Assembly (NCBI GenBank): GCA_016936455.1
Contig: JAFGXV010000029.1
Span: 1 to 64,000 of the forward strand
Direction: 5' to 3'
Source: Desulfuromonadaceae bacterium
Lineage (GTDB): Bacteria; Desulfobacterota; Desulfuromonadia; Desulfuromonadales; Desulfuromonadaceae
Length of the DNA: 64,000 bases
In this document: positions 17,648 to 26,669 of the stretch, one piece after another
How positions within the stretch are numbered: position 1 is the first letter of the stretch
Layout of the letters: each line of letters starts with the position of its first letter
Made by a program: the position numbers and the translations under genes
The notes under the pieces: generated by a model
The model's database searches: none
What the model was told of the DNA's origin: nothing
What the model saw: the letters and a program-made list of their open reading frames with translations, nothing else

Positions 17648-18361
17648 TCATACAATCAGCTGGATGCAAAACCGCGCCAGAAACTGCGTGACAGCCCGCG
17701 CATGGCTGACCACCAGACCATGACCAGCCTCTGGAACGATTTCCACATCGACCCCATTCGGCGGCTTAAGGACACGATCCTGTCCCCCATGCAGGGCAAA
17801 AACCGGACAGCCCACCGACTGGCGGGGAAAATAGCTCACAGCCAGCCGTCCGCCCTGTCGCAGCAGAGCCTCGGATGTTTCTAGCAGCATGGTCCGCCCC
17901 AGATCGTACTCGTCCCGACTGGCCTGACCAAAAACCGACTGCATGAACCAAGGGCTGGCCAGAACCTTTTGCAGCAATGAAAAAGGCAGCCAGGACGCGA
18001 TACGCTGCAGGACAGGGGCCTGCCAGCCCAGGGCAGCGCTCGAGAGGGCACCACCAAGCAAAATCAGGCCTTGGCAGGGTTGCTGGCGGGCAATTTCCGC
18101 AGCCACCATACTGCCGAAAGAACAGCCACCGATCAGATCGTTCGGACCGATACCAAGATGCTGAGCCGTTCGCCGTGCATAGCGAGCCATATCTTCATCT
18201 TCATAAGGTTCCAGAAGACGCGGCGTCACCAGCCGAACCGGCAGAGGCCCGATCCCCTCATACATGCGCTCATCGGCCGCCAGCCCCGGCAACAGGATAA
18301 GACGAGTGGCTTTCTTGACCTCGTTATGTTGTGATGCTCCATCGCGGGCCACCAACTCCAT
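17648..18361 (-). CDS. alpha/beta-fold hydrolase (small, BioH-like layout)
   Basis: 237 aa from the ATG at 18361, which follows CCGGAGGTTCCTGT. Motifs: the oxyanion segment LILLPGLAADERMY, nucleophile elbow GGCSFGSMVAAE, acid candidate in ALHGGQDRVLKPP and His in PEAGHGLVVSHA. It lacks a signal peptide and is probably cytoplasmic. The length and short cap resemble compact carboxylesterases. The substrate is unknown. It is divergent from feoA across a 172-bp gap. A longer in-frame start at 18454 would add 31 basic residues without support. Confidence 0.82.
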   Translation of the reverse strand: MELVARDGASQHNEVKKATRLILLPGLAADERMYEGIGPLPVRLVTPRLLEPYEDEDMARYARRTAQHLGIGPNDLIGGCSFGSMVAAEIARQQPCQGLILLGGALSSAALGWQAPVLQRIASWLPFSLLQKVLASPWFMQSVFGQASRDEYDLGRTMLLETSEALLRQGGRLAVSYFPRQSVGCPVFALHGGQDRVLKPPNGVDVEIVPEAGHGLVVSHARAVTQFLARFCIQLIV

Positions 18362-18470
18362 ACAGGAACCTCCGGAAAATTCATTTTTAACTTCAGGATA
18401 AATTCTGACATAATAGCGACGCTTTAGCGAATGGCTTTTCGATCCGCCCATCACGGCGACATGAAAAGTC

Positions 18471-18520
18471 TTGACAGAAGCCCTGCCATCGTTAAAATGA
18501 AAACGGATTTCAAAATCAAC
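18471..18520 (+). promoter_or_regulatory. feoAB promoter with Fur-like operator
   Basis: TTGACA (18471-18476) and TAAAAT (18493-18498) are separated by 16 bases. Next to the -10 lies TGAAA-ACGGA-TTTCA (18499-18513), an AT-rich inverted repeat of the kind bound by Fur. Iron-responsive repression of feoAB is inferred. Confidence 0.6.
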
Positions 18521-18533
18521 AGGACAGTGACTT

Positions 18534-18779
18534 ATGGTTTGCTCTCTTCGACAACTGAACGTTCACGATAAAGCCGTCATCGTCAGCATTGCGGCCCCCG
18601 GCGAACTGGGACGCCGCATTCGCGACATGGGACTGGTACCCGGAACCGAGGTTGAAATCGTCGGCCGCGCCCCACTGAAAGACCCGGTTGCACTGCGACT
18701 ACGAGGATTCACCCTCACCTTGCGCAACAATGAAGCCGACCATATCACGGTCGAACCCCTACAGGACTCTCTCTCATGA
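18534..18779 (+). CDS. feoA: ferrous iron transport protein FeoA
   Basis: 81-aa SH3-like cytoplasmic protein that supports the FeoB ferrous-iron transporter. The core motif GELGRRIRDMGLVPGTEVEIVGRAP is the FeoA signature, with the C-terminal LRNNEADHITVEPL. The ATG follows ACAGTGACTT, a modest ribosome site. Its stop overlaps the feoB start by 4 bases (ATGA), so translation is coupled. A consensus-like promoter with a Fur-type repeat lies just upstream. Confidence 0.95.
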   Translation: MVCSLRQLNVHDKAVIVSIAAPGELGRRIRDMGLVPGTEVEIVGRAPLKDPVALRLRGFTLTLRNNEADHITVEPLQDSLS

Positions 18780-20953
18780 CCCGTTACCACCTGGCTTTTG
18801 CCGGCAATCCCAACGCTGGCAAAACAACCCTCTTCAACACCATTACCGGCTCACGCCAGCATGTTGGCAACTACCCCGGCATCACGGTCGAACGCAAGGT
18901 CGGCAGCATTCAGGTTGACCAGAAACCGGTCGATATCGTCGATCTTCCCGGCTGTTATTCCCTCACCGCCTATACTCAGGAAGAACTGGTGACACGTCAG
19001 GTACTGGTGGAGGAGCGACCCGATCTGGTGGTCAATGTGGTCGATGCGACCAAGCTGGAGCGTCATCTTTACCTGACTGTCCAGTTTCTGGAATTGGGCG
19101 TACCGGTCATGCTGGCGTTGAACATGATGGACGATGTTCGCAGCAAGGGCATGCATATCGACCTGGAACGGCTGGGAGAAAAAATTGGGTGCCCTGCCGT
19201 GGGAACGGTGGCCCGAACCGGCGAGGGTAAACAAACGTTGCTGGAGCAGGCGCTGAAAACCGCGGACGCGCGCCGTGACCAGCCCTGGCAGCCTCTGCGT
19301 CTCGGCTATGGGCCGGATGTCGATCCGGTCCTCGATGAGCTTGAGGCGCTGATTGCTCAACATCAGCTGCTGACAGACGCCTACTCCGCGCGCTGGACGG
19401 CGCTCAAATATATCGAAGGCGACGAAAGCATCCTTGAGCTTGGCCGCAACAAAAACACCAGCCTGTCGTCCGAACTGGAACAGAAGGTCGATGCCCTGCG
19501 CGAGCACTGCCTGAAGACCCTGAATACCTTTCCCGAAGCCATTATCGCCGACTACCGCTACGGCTTTATTCACGCCCTGCTGAAGGACAACATCATCACC
19601 TATCCCCAGCAGCGCAGCCGCTTCGATGTCACGGACCGCATGGATGTGGTGCTGACCCATAAATTTGCCGGGCCACTGATCATGTTCGGCCTGCTGTACG
19701 CCATGTTTCAGGTGACCTTCACCCTGGGTGACTATCCATTACAGGTCATGGAGTGGCTGTTTGGCCGCATTGCCGATCTGGCCACGGACCTGCTGCCTTC
19801 GGGCTACCTTCAGTCCCTCGTCGTTTCCGGCATCATCGACGGCGTAGGCGGTGTGCTGAGCTTTGTGCCACTGATTGTCATCATGTTCATGCTCATTGCC
19901 TTTCTAGAAGACTCCGGCTACATGGCACGCGTCGCCTACATGCTGGACAAGGTCTTCCGCACCTTCGGTCTGCACGGCAGCTCGGTGATGCCCTTCATCA
20001 TCTCCGGTGGCATTGCCGGCGGTTGCGCCGTTCCCGGGGTGATGGCGGCACGGACCCTGCGCAGCCCGCGCGAGAAGCTGGCCACCATCCTTACCGCGCC
20101 CTTCATGCCCTGTGGCGCCAAGATTCCGGTTTTTCTCTTGCTGATTGGGGCCTTCTTCAGCCAGCACCAACCCCTGATCATGTTCATCATCACCCTCACC
20201 GCCTGGTGCATGGCGTTGCTGGTGGCACGGATTCTCCGCTCGACCCTGATCCGCGGTGAGTCCACCCCCTTTGTCATGGAACTGCCGCCTTACCGCTGGC
20301 CAACCCTGCAGGGGCTGCTGATTCACACCTGGGAGCGGACCTGGGACTACATCAAAAAAGCGGGGACCGTCATCCTGGCCATTTCCGTCTTGCTATGGGC
20401 CGCCATGACCTTTCCCGGGCTTGATACGGAGCAGGAAGCCCGCTTCTCACAGCAGCAACAGCAGCTGGAGCTACAACGGGAGCAGGCCCAGGACGATGAA
20501 AAAACGGCCATCGAGGAGCAGTTACAAACCCTGCACAGGCAACGCAGCATGACGGCCTTACGTCAATCGGCTGCCGGCCGACTCGGAACACAGCTTGAGC
20601 CGCTGACACAGTACGCCGGGTTCAACTGGCGCACCAATATTGCCCTGCTTGGCGGTGTCGCGGCCAAAGAGGTCATTGTGTCAACCCTGGGCACGGCCTA
20701 CTCCCTGGGTGAGATTGACGCTGAAGAGGCGGGCACGCTCATCTCGCGCATCAAACAGGACCCGGACTGGAACCCGGCAGCGGCGGCCAGTGCCATGATT
20801 TTTGTGCTGCTGTATGCCCCCTGCTTTGTCACTCTGGTCGTCATGTCACGAGAATCAAACTGGAAGTGGGCGGCCTTTGCCCTGGTTTTCAACAGCGCGG
20901 TCGCCTTTGCGGCAGCCAGTCTGGTCTACCAGATCGGCCGTTACCTGATATAA
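18776..20953 (+). CDS. feoB: ferrous iron transport GTPase FeoB
   Basis: 725-aa inner-membrane Fe(II) transporter with an N-terminal G domain. G1 is GNPNAGKTTLFN (residues 10-21), G3 is DLPGCYSL and G4 is NMMD. A helical GDI-like region follows, then the membrane domain with the Gate motifs, including SGGIAGGCAVPGVMAAR and FMPCGAKIPVFLLLIG, each with a conserved Cys. A Gln/Glu-rich coiled-coil insert (about residues 555-595) sits in the C-terminal half between membrane helices. No FeoC gene follows; the next gene is a small ferredoxin with its own promoter. Confidence 0.97.
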   Translation: MTRYHLAFAGNPNAGKTTLFNTITGSRQHVGNYPGITVERKVGSIQVDQKPVDIVDLPGCYSLTAYTQEELVTRQVLVEERPDLVVNVVDATKLERHLYLTVQFLELGVPVMLALNMMDDVRSKGMHIDLERLGEKIGCPAVGTVARTGEGKQTLLEQALKTADARRDQPWQPLRLGYGPDVDPVLDELEALIAQHQLLTDAYSARWTALKYIEGDESILELGRNKNTSLSSELEQKVDALREHCLKTLNTFPEAIIADYRYGFIHALLKDNIITYPQQRSRFDVTDRMDVVLTHKFAGPLIMFGLLYAMFQVTFTLGDYPLQVMEWLFGRIADLATDLLPSGYLQSLVVSGIIDGVGGVLSFVPLIVIMFMLIAFLEDSGYMARVAYMLDKVFRTFGLHGSSVMPFIISGGIAGGCAVPGVMAARTLRSPREKLATILTAPFMPCGAKIPVFLLLIGAFFSQHQPLIMFIITLTAWCMALLVARILRSTLIRGESTPFVMELPPYRWPTLQGLLIHTWERTWDYIKKAGTVILAISVLLWAAMTFPGLDTEQEARFSQQQQQLELQREQAQDDEKTAIEEQLQTLHRQRSMTALRQSAAGRLGTQLEPLTQYAGFNWRTNIALLGGVAAKEVIVSTLGTAYSLGEIDAEEAGTLISRIKQDPDWNPAAAASAMIFVLLYAPCFVTLVVMSRESNWKWAAFALVFNSAVAFAAASLVYQIGRYLI

Positions 20954-20978
20954 TGCCCGGATCAAGCGTTATTTTTTC

Positions 20979-21006
20979 TGGACATGCAAAACAAAGCATG
21001 TATAGT
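20979..21006 (+). promoter_or_regulatory. ferredoxin promoter with embedded palindrome
   Basis: TGGACA (20979-20984) and TATAGT (21001-21006), spacer 16. The spacer is spanned by ACATGC-N8-GCATGT (20982-21001), a perfect 6-8-6 inverted repeat placed where a repressor would block the promoter. The regulator is unknown. Confidence 0.55.
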
Positions 21007-21080
21007 GTTCCTGTTTTGTGATGACAGGAGAGGGAGAACGCTTCCGCTTCGGATTGAAAACCAGACAAAGGAGAAAAACA

Positions 21081-21248
21081 ATGGCTCACACTATTTCTGA
21101 CGATTGCACCAGCTGTGGCGCTTGCGCTGATGCTTGCCCGGTAGAAGCAATTTCCGAGGGCGATGGCAAGTACGTGATCGACGCTGACACCTGCACTGAT
21201 TGCGGTGCTTGTGTTGATGCTTGCCCGGTTGGCGCTATCGAAGGTTAA
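21081..21248 (+). CDS. 2[4Fe-4S] ferredoxin
   Basis: 55-aa clostridial-type ferredoxin carrying low-potential electrons in the cytoplasm. Two C-x2-C-x2-C-x3-C-P motifs are present: CTSCGACADACP and CTDCGACVDACP. The ATG at 21081 follows AAAGGAGAAAAACA. An in-frame ATG at 21018 adds 21 basic residues and overlaps the promoter region, so the shorter form is preferred. It is a single-gene unit, with its own promoter and terminator, after feoAB. Confidence 0.97.
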   Translation: MAHTISDDCTSCGACADACPVEAISEGDGKYVIDADTCTDCGACVDACPVGAIEG

Positions 21249-21271
21249 TCCTTCGTTCGTCCAGCAACACC

Positions 21272-21302
21272 AAAAAAGCGGAACTTCGGTTCCGCTTTTT
21301 TT
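21272..21302 (+). terminator. Rho-independent terminator of the ferredoxin gene
   Basis: AAAAAAGCGGAAC pairs with GTTCCGCTTTTTT around a TTCG-type tetraloop, ending in eight T. Confidence 0.93.
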
Positions 21303-21494
21303 ATGTCCAGATTCACCTTTCCAAGATGACTCCCTGATTTTCCCGCCCGATTTCCGCCAAAATTCTACCCCAACAGCAAAAGAGTTTTATTCCTGTGTTC
21401 ATTTTATGCTAACGTTCAGACAACTTGGATCTCTCGACATAATCGCACAGACAACACCGTGATCCGTCACCACAACCCCCTGCAGCGAGGGCGT

Positions 21495-22565
21495 ATGGCT
21501 CCACTTTCCGCGCGCGAAAAAAAACTGCTGCGATCCGTTCTCACCGCCATTGCTGGCCACCCACAACTGGCGGCGGACTACGAAGCACAGGCCAACCAGC
21601 CGTTCAGCGGCAACCTGCTGCTGAGTGGCCACTGGGGTGAAGCCCGCTTTCCGATTCGGCTGGCCTGGCGGATCAACCCGCAGCAGTCCGAGCTGCTGAT
21701 CTTTCAGCTCCAGACCCTGCGCCAGCAACAGCCGGTGCTGTTGGCCGACTACGTTGCCGAGCCGCTGGCCCGCCAGCTGATTGCAGCAAACATCCCCTTC
21801 TTCGACAGTGCCGGCAATGGCTTCATTCAGGCCCCGCCGCTTTACTTCCGCTGCACCGGACAGCGCCCGCAACAGACAGCACCGCTGCCGAACCGCTGCC
21901 TGCAGAATGCCGGGCTGAAAATCCTCTACCAGCTGCTGCTCCAGCCCGCATTGGCGAGCGAAACCTACCGTGAGATCGCCAGCCGATCCGGTGTCGCTCT
22001 GGGTGTCGTCGGTCCGGTGCTGAACGACTTGAAGGCCAAGGGCCTGATTGACGAACCGGCCGGCCTCAGACGCCGCATCAGCGACTGGAGTGCCTTACAC
22101 CAGCTGTGGGAACCCGCCTATCTGTCGCGCCTGCGGCCGCGCCTGCAGGTCCAGCGCTGCGCACCCACCCGTCCGTGGAATCTGGGCAGCCTGCCGTTGC
22201 AGGTGCGGGAGCAGAATCTGACCCAGTCCATCCTGCTCGGCGGCGAGTTGGCAGCATCGTTCTACTGCAGCCAGATCTCGCCAACAACCGCCACCCTGCA
22301 CGTGCCACAGGGCAAGGCCCTCAAATACATGCTGCAACTGCGGCTGACCCCGGACCCGAACGGCGCTATCGACCTGGTCGAATCCTTTGCCGGAAACAGC
22401 GGGTACGACCAGAGAACCCCGGAGGGCCTGCTGCTGGCTGAACCATTGCTGGTCCATGCTGAGCTCTATTACCGCGATGCCGACCAGCATCAGCCCCTGG
22501 CGCAGCGACTGGCCCGGGATTACCTGCCCCTGAGTTCGTCGGCCAGTCACCCCAAGGGACAATAA
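21495..22565 (+). CDS. AbiEi-family (type IV antitoxin-like) winged-helix protein
   Basis: About 356 aa from the ATG at 21495, just after GCGAGGGCGT; a GTG at 21459 would add 12 residues. The N-terminal half holds a restriction-endonuclease-like segment, with LLADYVAEPLARQLIAANIP and FFDSAGNGFIQAPPLYFRC, characteristic of AbiEi_2-type antitoxins. A winged helix follows (YREIASRSGVALGVVGPVL, residues about 170-200). In type IV toxin-antitoxin systems the partner is an AbiEii nucleotidyltransferase. None is adjacent: the next gene, 11 bp on, is pgpA. It may therefore act alone as a DNA-binding regulator. The family call is by recollection of the motifs. Confidence 0.7.
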   Translation: MAPLSAREKKLLRSVLTAIAGHPQLAADYEAQANQPFSGNLLLSGHWGEARFPIRLAWRINPQQSELLIFQLQTLRQQQPVLLADYVAEPLARQLIAANIPFFDSAGNGFIQAPPLYFRCTGQRPQQTAPLPNRCLQNAGLKILYQLLLQPALASETYREIASRSGVALGVVGPVLNDLKAKGLIDEPAGLRRRISDWSALHQLWEPAYLSRLRPRLQVQRCAPTRPWNLGSLPLQVREQNLTQSILLGGELAASFYCSQISPTTATLHVPQGKALKYMLQLRLTPDPNGAIDLVESFAGNSGYDQRTPEGLLLAEPLLVHAELYYRDADQHQPLAQRLARDYLPLSSSASHPKGQ

Positions 22566-22576
22566 AGGAACTGCCT

Positions 22577-23032
22577 ATGTATCACGCTCTCATGCTCGCG
22601 CTGGCGACCAACGGCGGCCTGGGCTATGCCCGCAAGGCCCCCGGCACCTTCGGCACCCTGGCCGGCATCCCAGCTTTCTACCTGCTGGCCAGGACCTCAC
22701 CAGCGATCAGCGTCGCCTTCTGGCTACTGATCCTGCTGCTGTCGTTTCACTGTGCGGACTATGCCGGTCGCCACTTCGGTGTGGTCGATGACGGCCGCAT
22801 CGTCATTGACGAACTGATCGGCTACCTGACCACGGTCCTGTTTCTGCCCTTCAGCTGGCAGGCCGCCATGCTCGGCTTCCTGCTGTTCCGTTTTTTCGAC
22901 ATCGTCAAGATTTTCCCGGCCAGTTGGTTCGATCAAAAACTGAAAAATGGCTATGGCGTGGTCCTGGATGACGTCTTTGCCGGAATTTACGCCGCGCTGG
23001 TGCTGCGCGTACTGTTAAAACTGCTACACTGA
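22577..23032 (+). CDS. pgpA: phosphatidylglycerophosphatase A
   Basis: 151-aa inner-membrane enzyme dephosphorylating phosphatidylglycerol phosphate to phosphatidylglycerol. Diagnostic residues are in TNGGLGYARKAPGTFGTLAG near the N-terminus, the acidic active-site segment DDGRIVIDELIGYL (about residues 72-85) and the C-terminal FFDIVKIFPASWFDQK and GVVLDDVFAGIYAAL. Several hydrophobic helices alternate with these motifs. It lies in the order pgpA-cinA-recA, common in deltaproteobacteria. Confidence 0.95.
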   Translation: MYHALMLALATNGGLGYARKAPGTFGTLAGIPAFYLLARTSPAISVAFWLLILLLSFHCADYAGRHFGVVDDGRIVIDELIGYLTTVLFLPFSWQAAMLGFLLFRFFDIVKIFPASWFDQKLKNGYGVVLDDVFAGIYAALVLRVLLKLLH

Positions 23033-23066
23033 CGGATAACCCTTTACGCTGAGGCTGAGGTTCACC

Positions 23067-24305
23067 ATGGAAATTGTGCTGATGATCATTGGGGATGAAC
23101 TGCTCAACGGTGAAATCCATGACACCAACAGCCGCTGTATTGCGACCACTCTGCAGGAGGAAGGCTACCGTCTCAGTGAAATCATCACCGTGGCCGACGA
23201 ACCGGCACGCATCAGCAGCGCCCTGCGCCGTTACAATCAGGCCGGCTGCGCCGTCATCGCCAGCGGCGGTCTTGGCCCGACACGCGATGACGTCACCGCC
23301 CGTGCCGCCGCCCAGGCCTTCCATCTCAACCTGTGTCTGAACGATCTGGCCCTCAAACAGATCCAGAACTTTTTTCGCAACCGCGGGCAGAGCTGTCCAC
23401 CCGGCAACGAGAAACAGGCGCTGCTGCCGCACAAGGCCCAGATCATGGAAAACAGCTGCGGCAGCGCGCCGGGCTTCATCCTGAGCCATAACAACTGTCC
23501 CGTTTTCTTTCTGCCCGGCGTCCCCCATGAGATGGAAGCCATGCTGCGCCACCAGGTGATGCCGATTCTTCAGCAGACCCTGCCTCACCACTTCAGCTGC
23601 CGGCGCAAGGTCTGGCGCACCTTCGGCGTGGCCGAAGCGGAAATCGAGCAACGGCTGTCGCGACTGAAGCTGCCGGACGGGCTGAATCTGGCCTACCGTC
23701 TCGACTTCCCCCAGGTGGTCATCAAGCTCGATTGTCCCACCACCGACTGGGAGCGACTGGAGCAGGGCGGCAAACTGATCGAGCAGGAACTCGCCCGTTT
23801 TATCGTCGCACGTGGCCACGAAGGGCTGCCCGAAGTCACGGCCCGCAGCCTGATCCTGTCCGAGCAGACACTGGCGCTGGCCGAATCCTGCACCGGCGGT
23901 CTCATCGCCAAGCTGCTGACGGATCAGGCCGGCAGTTCCGCATTCCTCGTCGGCAGCGCCGTCACCTATGCCAACAGCGCCAAGCAATACTGGCTGGGGG
24001 TGCCGGAGCTGCTGCTCCAGCAGCATGGCGCCGTCAGCGCCGAGTGTGCGCAGGCCATGGCGAACGGCGTCCGTCAGCGGGCCCACACCGACCTGGCGCT
24101 GGCAGTCACCGGCATCGCCGGCCCCGGGGGCGGCACGGACGACAAACCTGTCGGCACCGTGTACATCGCGCTGGCAACCGCTCAACACACTGAAGTCCGA
24201 CAGCATCATTTTTCCGGCACCCGGGAACAGATCCGTCTGAAAACGGCCTTTACTGCCCTGGACTGGTTACGGCGATCGGTTGGCGCCCCCCTACCAGGCA
24301 CCTGA
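23067..24305 (+). CDS. cinA: CinA: nicotinamide-nucleotide amidase / competence-damage protein
   Basis: 412 aa in two domains. The N-terminal MoCF-like (COG1058) domain, about residues 1-170, has IIGDELLNGEIHDTNSRCIA and SGGLGPTRDDVT. The C-terminal PncC-type amidase domain (about 255-405) has LALAESCTGGLIAKLLTDQAG and TGIAGPGGGTDDKPVGTVY. PncC deamidates NMN to nicotinic acid mononucleotide, recycling by-products of NAD metabolism such as DNA ligase. It starts 34 bp after pgpA and precedes recA, the classical cinA-recA order. Confidence 0.96.
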   Translation: MEIVLMIIGDELLNGEIHDTNSRCIATTLQEEGYRLSEIITVADEPARISSALRRYNQAGCAVIASGGLGPTRDDVTARAAAQAFHLNLCLNDLALKQIQNFFRNRGQSCPPGNEKQALLPHKAQIMENSCGSAPGFILSHNNCPVFFLPGVPHEMEAMLRHQVMPILQQTLPHHFSCRRKVWRTFGVAEAEIEQRLSRLKLPDGLNLAYRLDFPQVVIKLDCPTTDWERLEQGGKLIEQELARFIVARGHEGLPEVTARSLILSEQTLALAESCTGGLIAKLLTDQAGSSAFLVGSAVTYANSAKQYWLGVPELLLQQHGAVSAECAQAMANGVRQRAHTDLALAVTGIAGPGGGTDDKPVGTVYIALATAQHTEVRQHHFSGTREQIRLKTAFTALDWLRRSVGAPLPGT

Positions 24306-24480
24306 ACCGGAACCGCTCCCCGGTGGCCGGCAGCATTGACAGCGGATTCCGGTTGAATGTTCGCCGCTGGTTATGCTATCGGTAAACGTTCATTCATCTG
24401 CCTGCTCAGCGCCGCACGCGCTGGTTTGGCGGTATTTTCTTCACCCGTGACAGCTGACCAGACAGGAGACGCGCACCATC

Positions 24481-25512
24481 ATGGCAAGCGACAACCGCAA
24501 ACAGGCCATCGACCTGGCCATGGGCCAGATTGAGAAACAGTTCGGCAAGGGCAGCATCATGCGACTGGGGGGCGACAATGTCATGCGCGACATCGCCACC
24601 ATCTCCACCGGCTCCCTCGGTCTGGACATCGCACTCGGCATCGGCGGCGTTCCCCGTGGACGCATCATCGAGGTCTACGGCCCTGAATCGTCGGGCAAAA
24701 CCACCCTGGCACTGCACATTGTCGCAGAAGCGCAGAAAAAAGGGGGCATTGCCGCCTTTGTCGACGCTGAACACGCTCTCGACATCCACTACGCCCGCAA
24801 GCTCGGCGTCAATGCCGACGACCTGCTGGTCTCCCAACCGGATACTGGCGAACAAGCGCTGGAGATTGTTGAAGTGCTGGTACGCAGCGGCGCCATCGAC
24901 GTGCTGGTCGTCGACTCCGTCGCAGCCCTGGTGCCCCGCGCCGAAATCGAAGGCGAAATGGGCGACTCGCATATGGGCCTGCAGGCGCGCCTGATGTCCC
25001 AGGCGCTGCGCAAACTCACGGCCACCATCAGCAAATCCAACTGCTGCGTGATCTTCATCAACCAGATCCGCATGAAAATTGGCGTCATGTTCGGCAATCC
25101 CGAAACCACCACCGGCGGCAACGCGCTGAAATTTTATGCCTCGGTGCGCATGGATATCCGTAAAATCGCCACCCTCAAGCAGGGTCAGGACAATATCGGC
25201 AGCCGCACCCGGGTCAAAGTCGTCAAAAACAAGACGGCACCGCCTTTTAAAGAGGCTGAATTTGATATCATGTATGGCGAAGGGATCTCCAAGGTCGGTG
25301 AACTGATTGACCTCGGCGTTGCCAATGATATTGTCGACAAGAGCGGCGCCTGGTTTTCTTTCAGCGGCGAGCGCATCGGCCAGGGCCGTGAAAACGCCAA
25401 AATTTACCTGAATGAACATCCGGAGCTATCACAGAAAATTGAACAGCAGGTTCTGGAACTCTATGGACTGTCATCGCTGACACCGGCCAAGGAGGCCGGG
25501 GAACAGGAGTAA
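24481..25512 (+). CDS. recA: recombinase RecA
   Basis: 343-aa ATPase that forms filaments on single-stranded DNA for strand exchange and triggers LexA cleavage. The Walker [10 protein letters not shown], Walker [11 protein letters not shown], and the L1 and L2 loops ([20 protein letters not shown] and [20 protein letters not shown]) are all intact. The ATG follows GACAGGAGACGCGCACC. The upstream 175 bp holds no clear LexA operator, noted under rejected items. pilT starts 4 bp after the stop, and recX follows it, so the SOS modulator and recA probably share a transcript. Confidence 0.99.
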   Translation: MASDNRKQAIDLAMGQIEKQFGKGSIMRLGGDNVMRDIATISTGSLGLDIALGIGGVPRGRIIEVYGPESSGKTTLALHIVAEAQKKGGIAAFVDAEHALDIHYARKLGVNADDLLVSQPDTGEQALEIVEVLVRSGAIDVLVVDSVAALVPRAEIEGEMGDSHMGLQARLMSQALRKLTATISKSNCCVIFINQIRMKIGVMFGNPETTTGGNALKFYASVRMDIRKIATLKQGQDNIGSRTRVKVVKNKTAPPFKEAEFDIMYGEGISKVGELIDLGVANDIVDKSGAWFSFSGERIGQGRENAKIYLNEHPELSQKIEQQVLELYGLSSLTPAKEAGEQE

Positions 25513-25516
25513 GCGC

Positions 25517-26668
25517 ATGGACATCAACGAGATTCTCGGTATGGCCATCCGGGCCAAGGCTTCGGATATTCACATCAAAGCCGGACTGCCGCCGGTCTAC
25601 CGCATCGACGGCACCTTGCGGCCCCTGCCGAACGCCGAACGGCTGACCCCGGAAGAAATCCGCAAAATGGCCTACGCCATGATGAACGACCGTCAGCGCG
25701 AGCAGTTTGAGCAGAAACACCAGATCGACCTGTCCTACGGGGTTCAGGGTCTCGGTCGCTTCCGTGTCAACATGTTCACCCAGCGCAGCTCGATTTCGGC
25801 CGTCATGCGCAGCATCCCGTTCAATGTCCAGACCATCGAGGACCTGCACCTGCCACCGATCATCAAGAAACTGACCACGGAGCGGCGCGGACTGATCCTG
25901 GTCACCGGCACCACCGGCTCGGGTAAATCCACCACCCTGGCCAGTATGATCGATGCCATCAACGCCAATCGCACGGAACACATTATCACCATCGAAGACC
26001 CGATCGAGTTTTTGCACCGCGACAAGAAGAGCATCATCAACCAGCGCGAGCTCGGCGTCGACACCGACAGCTTCGCCGATGCCCTCAAAGCCGCCCTGCG
26101 TCAGGATCCGGACATCATTCTGGTCGGCGAAATGCGTGACTTCGAAACCATCGAAACGGCGATCACCGCCGCCGAGACGGGCCACCTGGTGCTCTCCACC
26201 CTGCATACGGTCGATGCTCAGGAGTCCATCAACCGTATCGTCGGCGTGTTCCCGCCGTTCCAGCAGCGCCAGATTCGCCTGCAGCTGTCGGCGATCCTGA
26301 AAGGGGTTGTCTCCCAGCGGCTGGTCCCTCGCGCCGACGGCAAGGGCCGCGTCCCCGCGGTCGAAGTCATGGTCTCGACGGCTCGCATCCGCGAGCTGAT
26401 CGACGACAAGGAAAAGACCAAACTCATTCGCGATACCATCCAGCAAGGCTATCAGGCCTACGGCATGCAGACCTTCGACCAATCGCTGATGGGCCTGTTG
26501 TCCAAAAAATTCATCACCTACGATGAAGCGCTGCGTCAGGCCAGCAACCCGGACGACTTCCGGCTCAAGATGTCGGGGATTTCCTCGACCTCGGATCTCA
26601 CCTGGGATCAGTTCACCCACGAAGGCGAAGAGAGCGAAGAGGGCGAATCGGAAAACAAGGAGAGCTGA
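25517..26668 (+). CDS. pilT: type IV pilus retraction ATPase PilT
   Basis: 383-aa hexameric ATPase that powers pilus retraction for twitching. N-terminal PAS-like region (KASDIHIKAGLPPVYRIDG), Walker A GTTGSGKSTT, Asp box TIEDPIEFLH, Walker B DIILVGEMRD, His box GHLVLSTLHTVDAQESINRI, and the AIRNLIRE-like segment near STARIRELIDDKEKTKLI. The C-terminal tail is acidic (EGEESEEGESENKES). It sits between recA and recX, an unusual but tight arrangement with gaps of only 4 and 1 bp. Confidence 0.97.
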   Translation: MDINEILGMAIRAKASDIHIKAGLPPVYRIDGTLRPLPNAERLTPEEIRKMAYAMMNDRQREQFEQKHQIDLSYGVQGLGRFRVNMFTQRSSISAVMRSIPFNVQTIEDLHLPPIIKKLTTERRGLILVTGTTGSGKSTTLASMIDAINANRTEHIITIEDPIEFLHRDKKSIINQRELGVDTDSFADALKAALRQDPDIILVGEMRDFETIETAITAAETGHLVLSTLHTVDAQESINRIVGVFPPFQQRQIRLQLSAILKGVVSQRLVPRADGKGRVPAVEVMVSTARIRELIDDKEKTKLIRDTIQQGYQAYGMQTFDQSLMGLLSKKFITYDEALRQASNPDDFRLKMSGISSTSDLTWDQFTHEGEESEEGESENKES

Positions 26669-26669
26669 C

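Noticed and set aside
24369-24388. Possible LexA operator upstream of recA (GGTTATGCTATCGGTAAAC)
   Set aside because: It does not meet the GGTT-N2-C-N4-G-N3-ACC pattern recalled for Geobacter-type LexA; the central C and the ACC end are missing.
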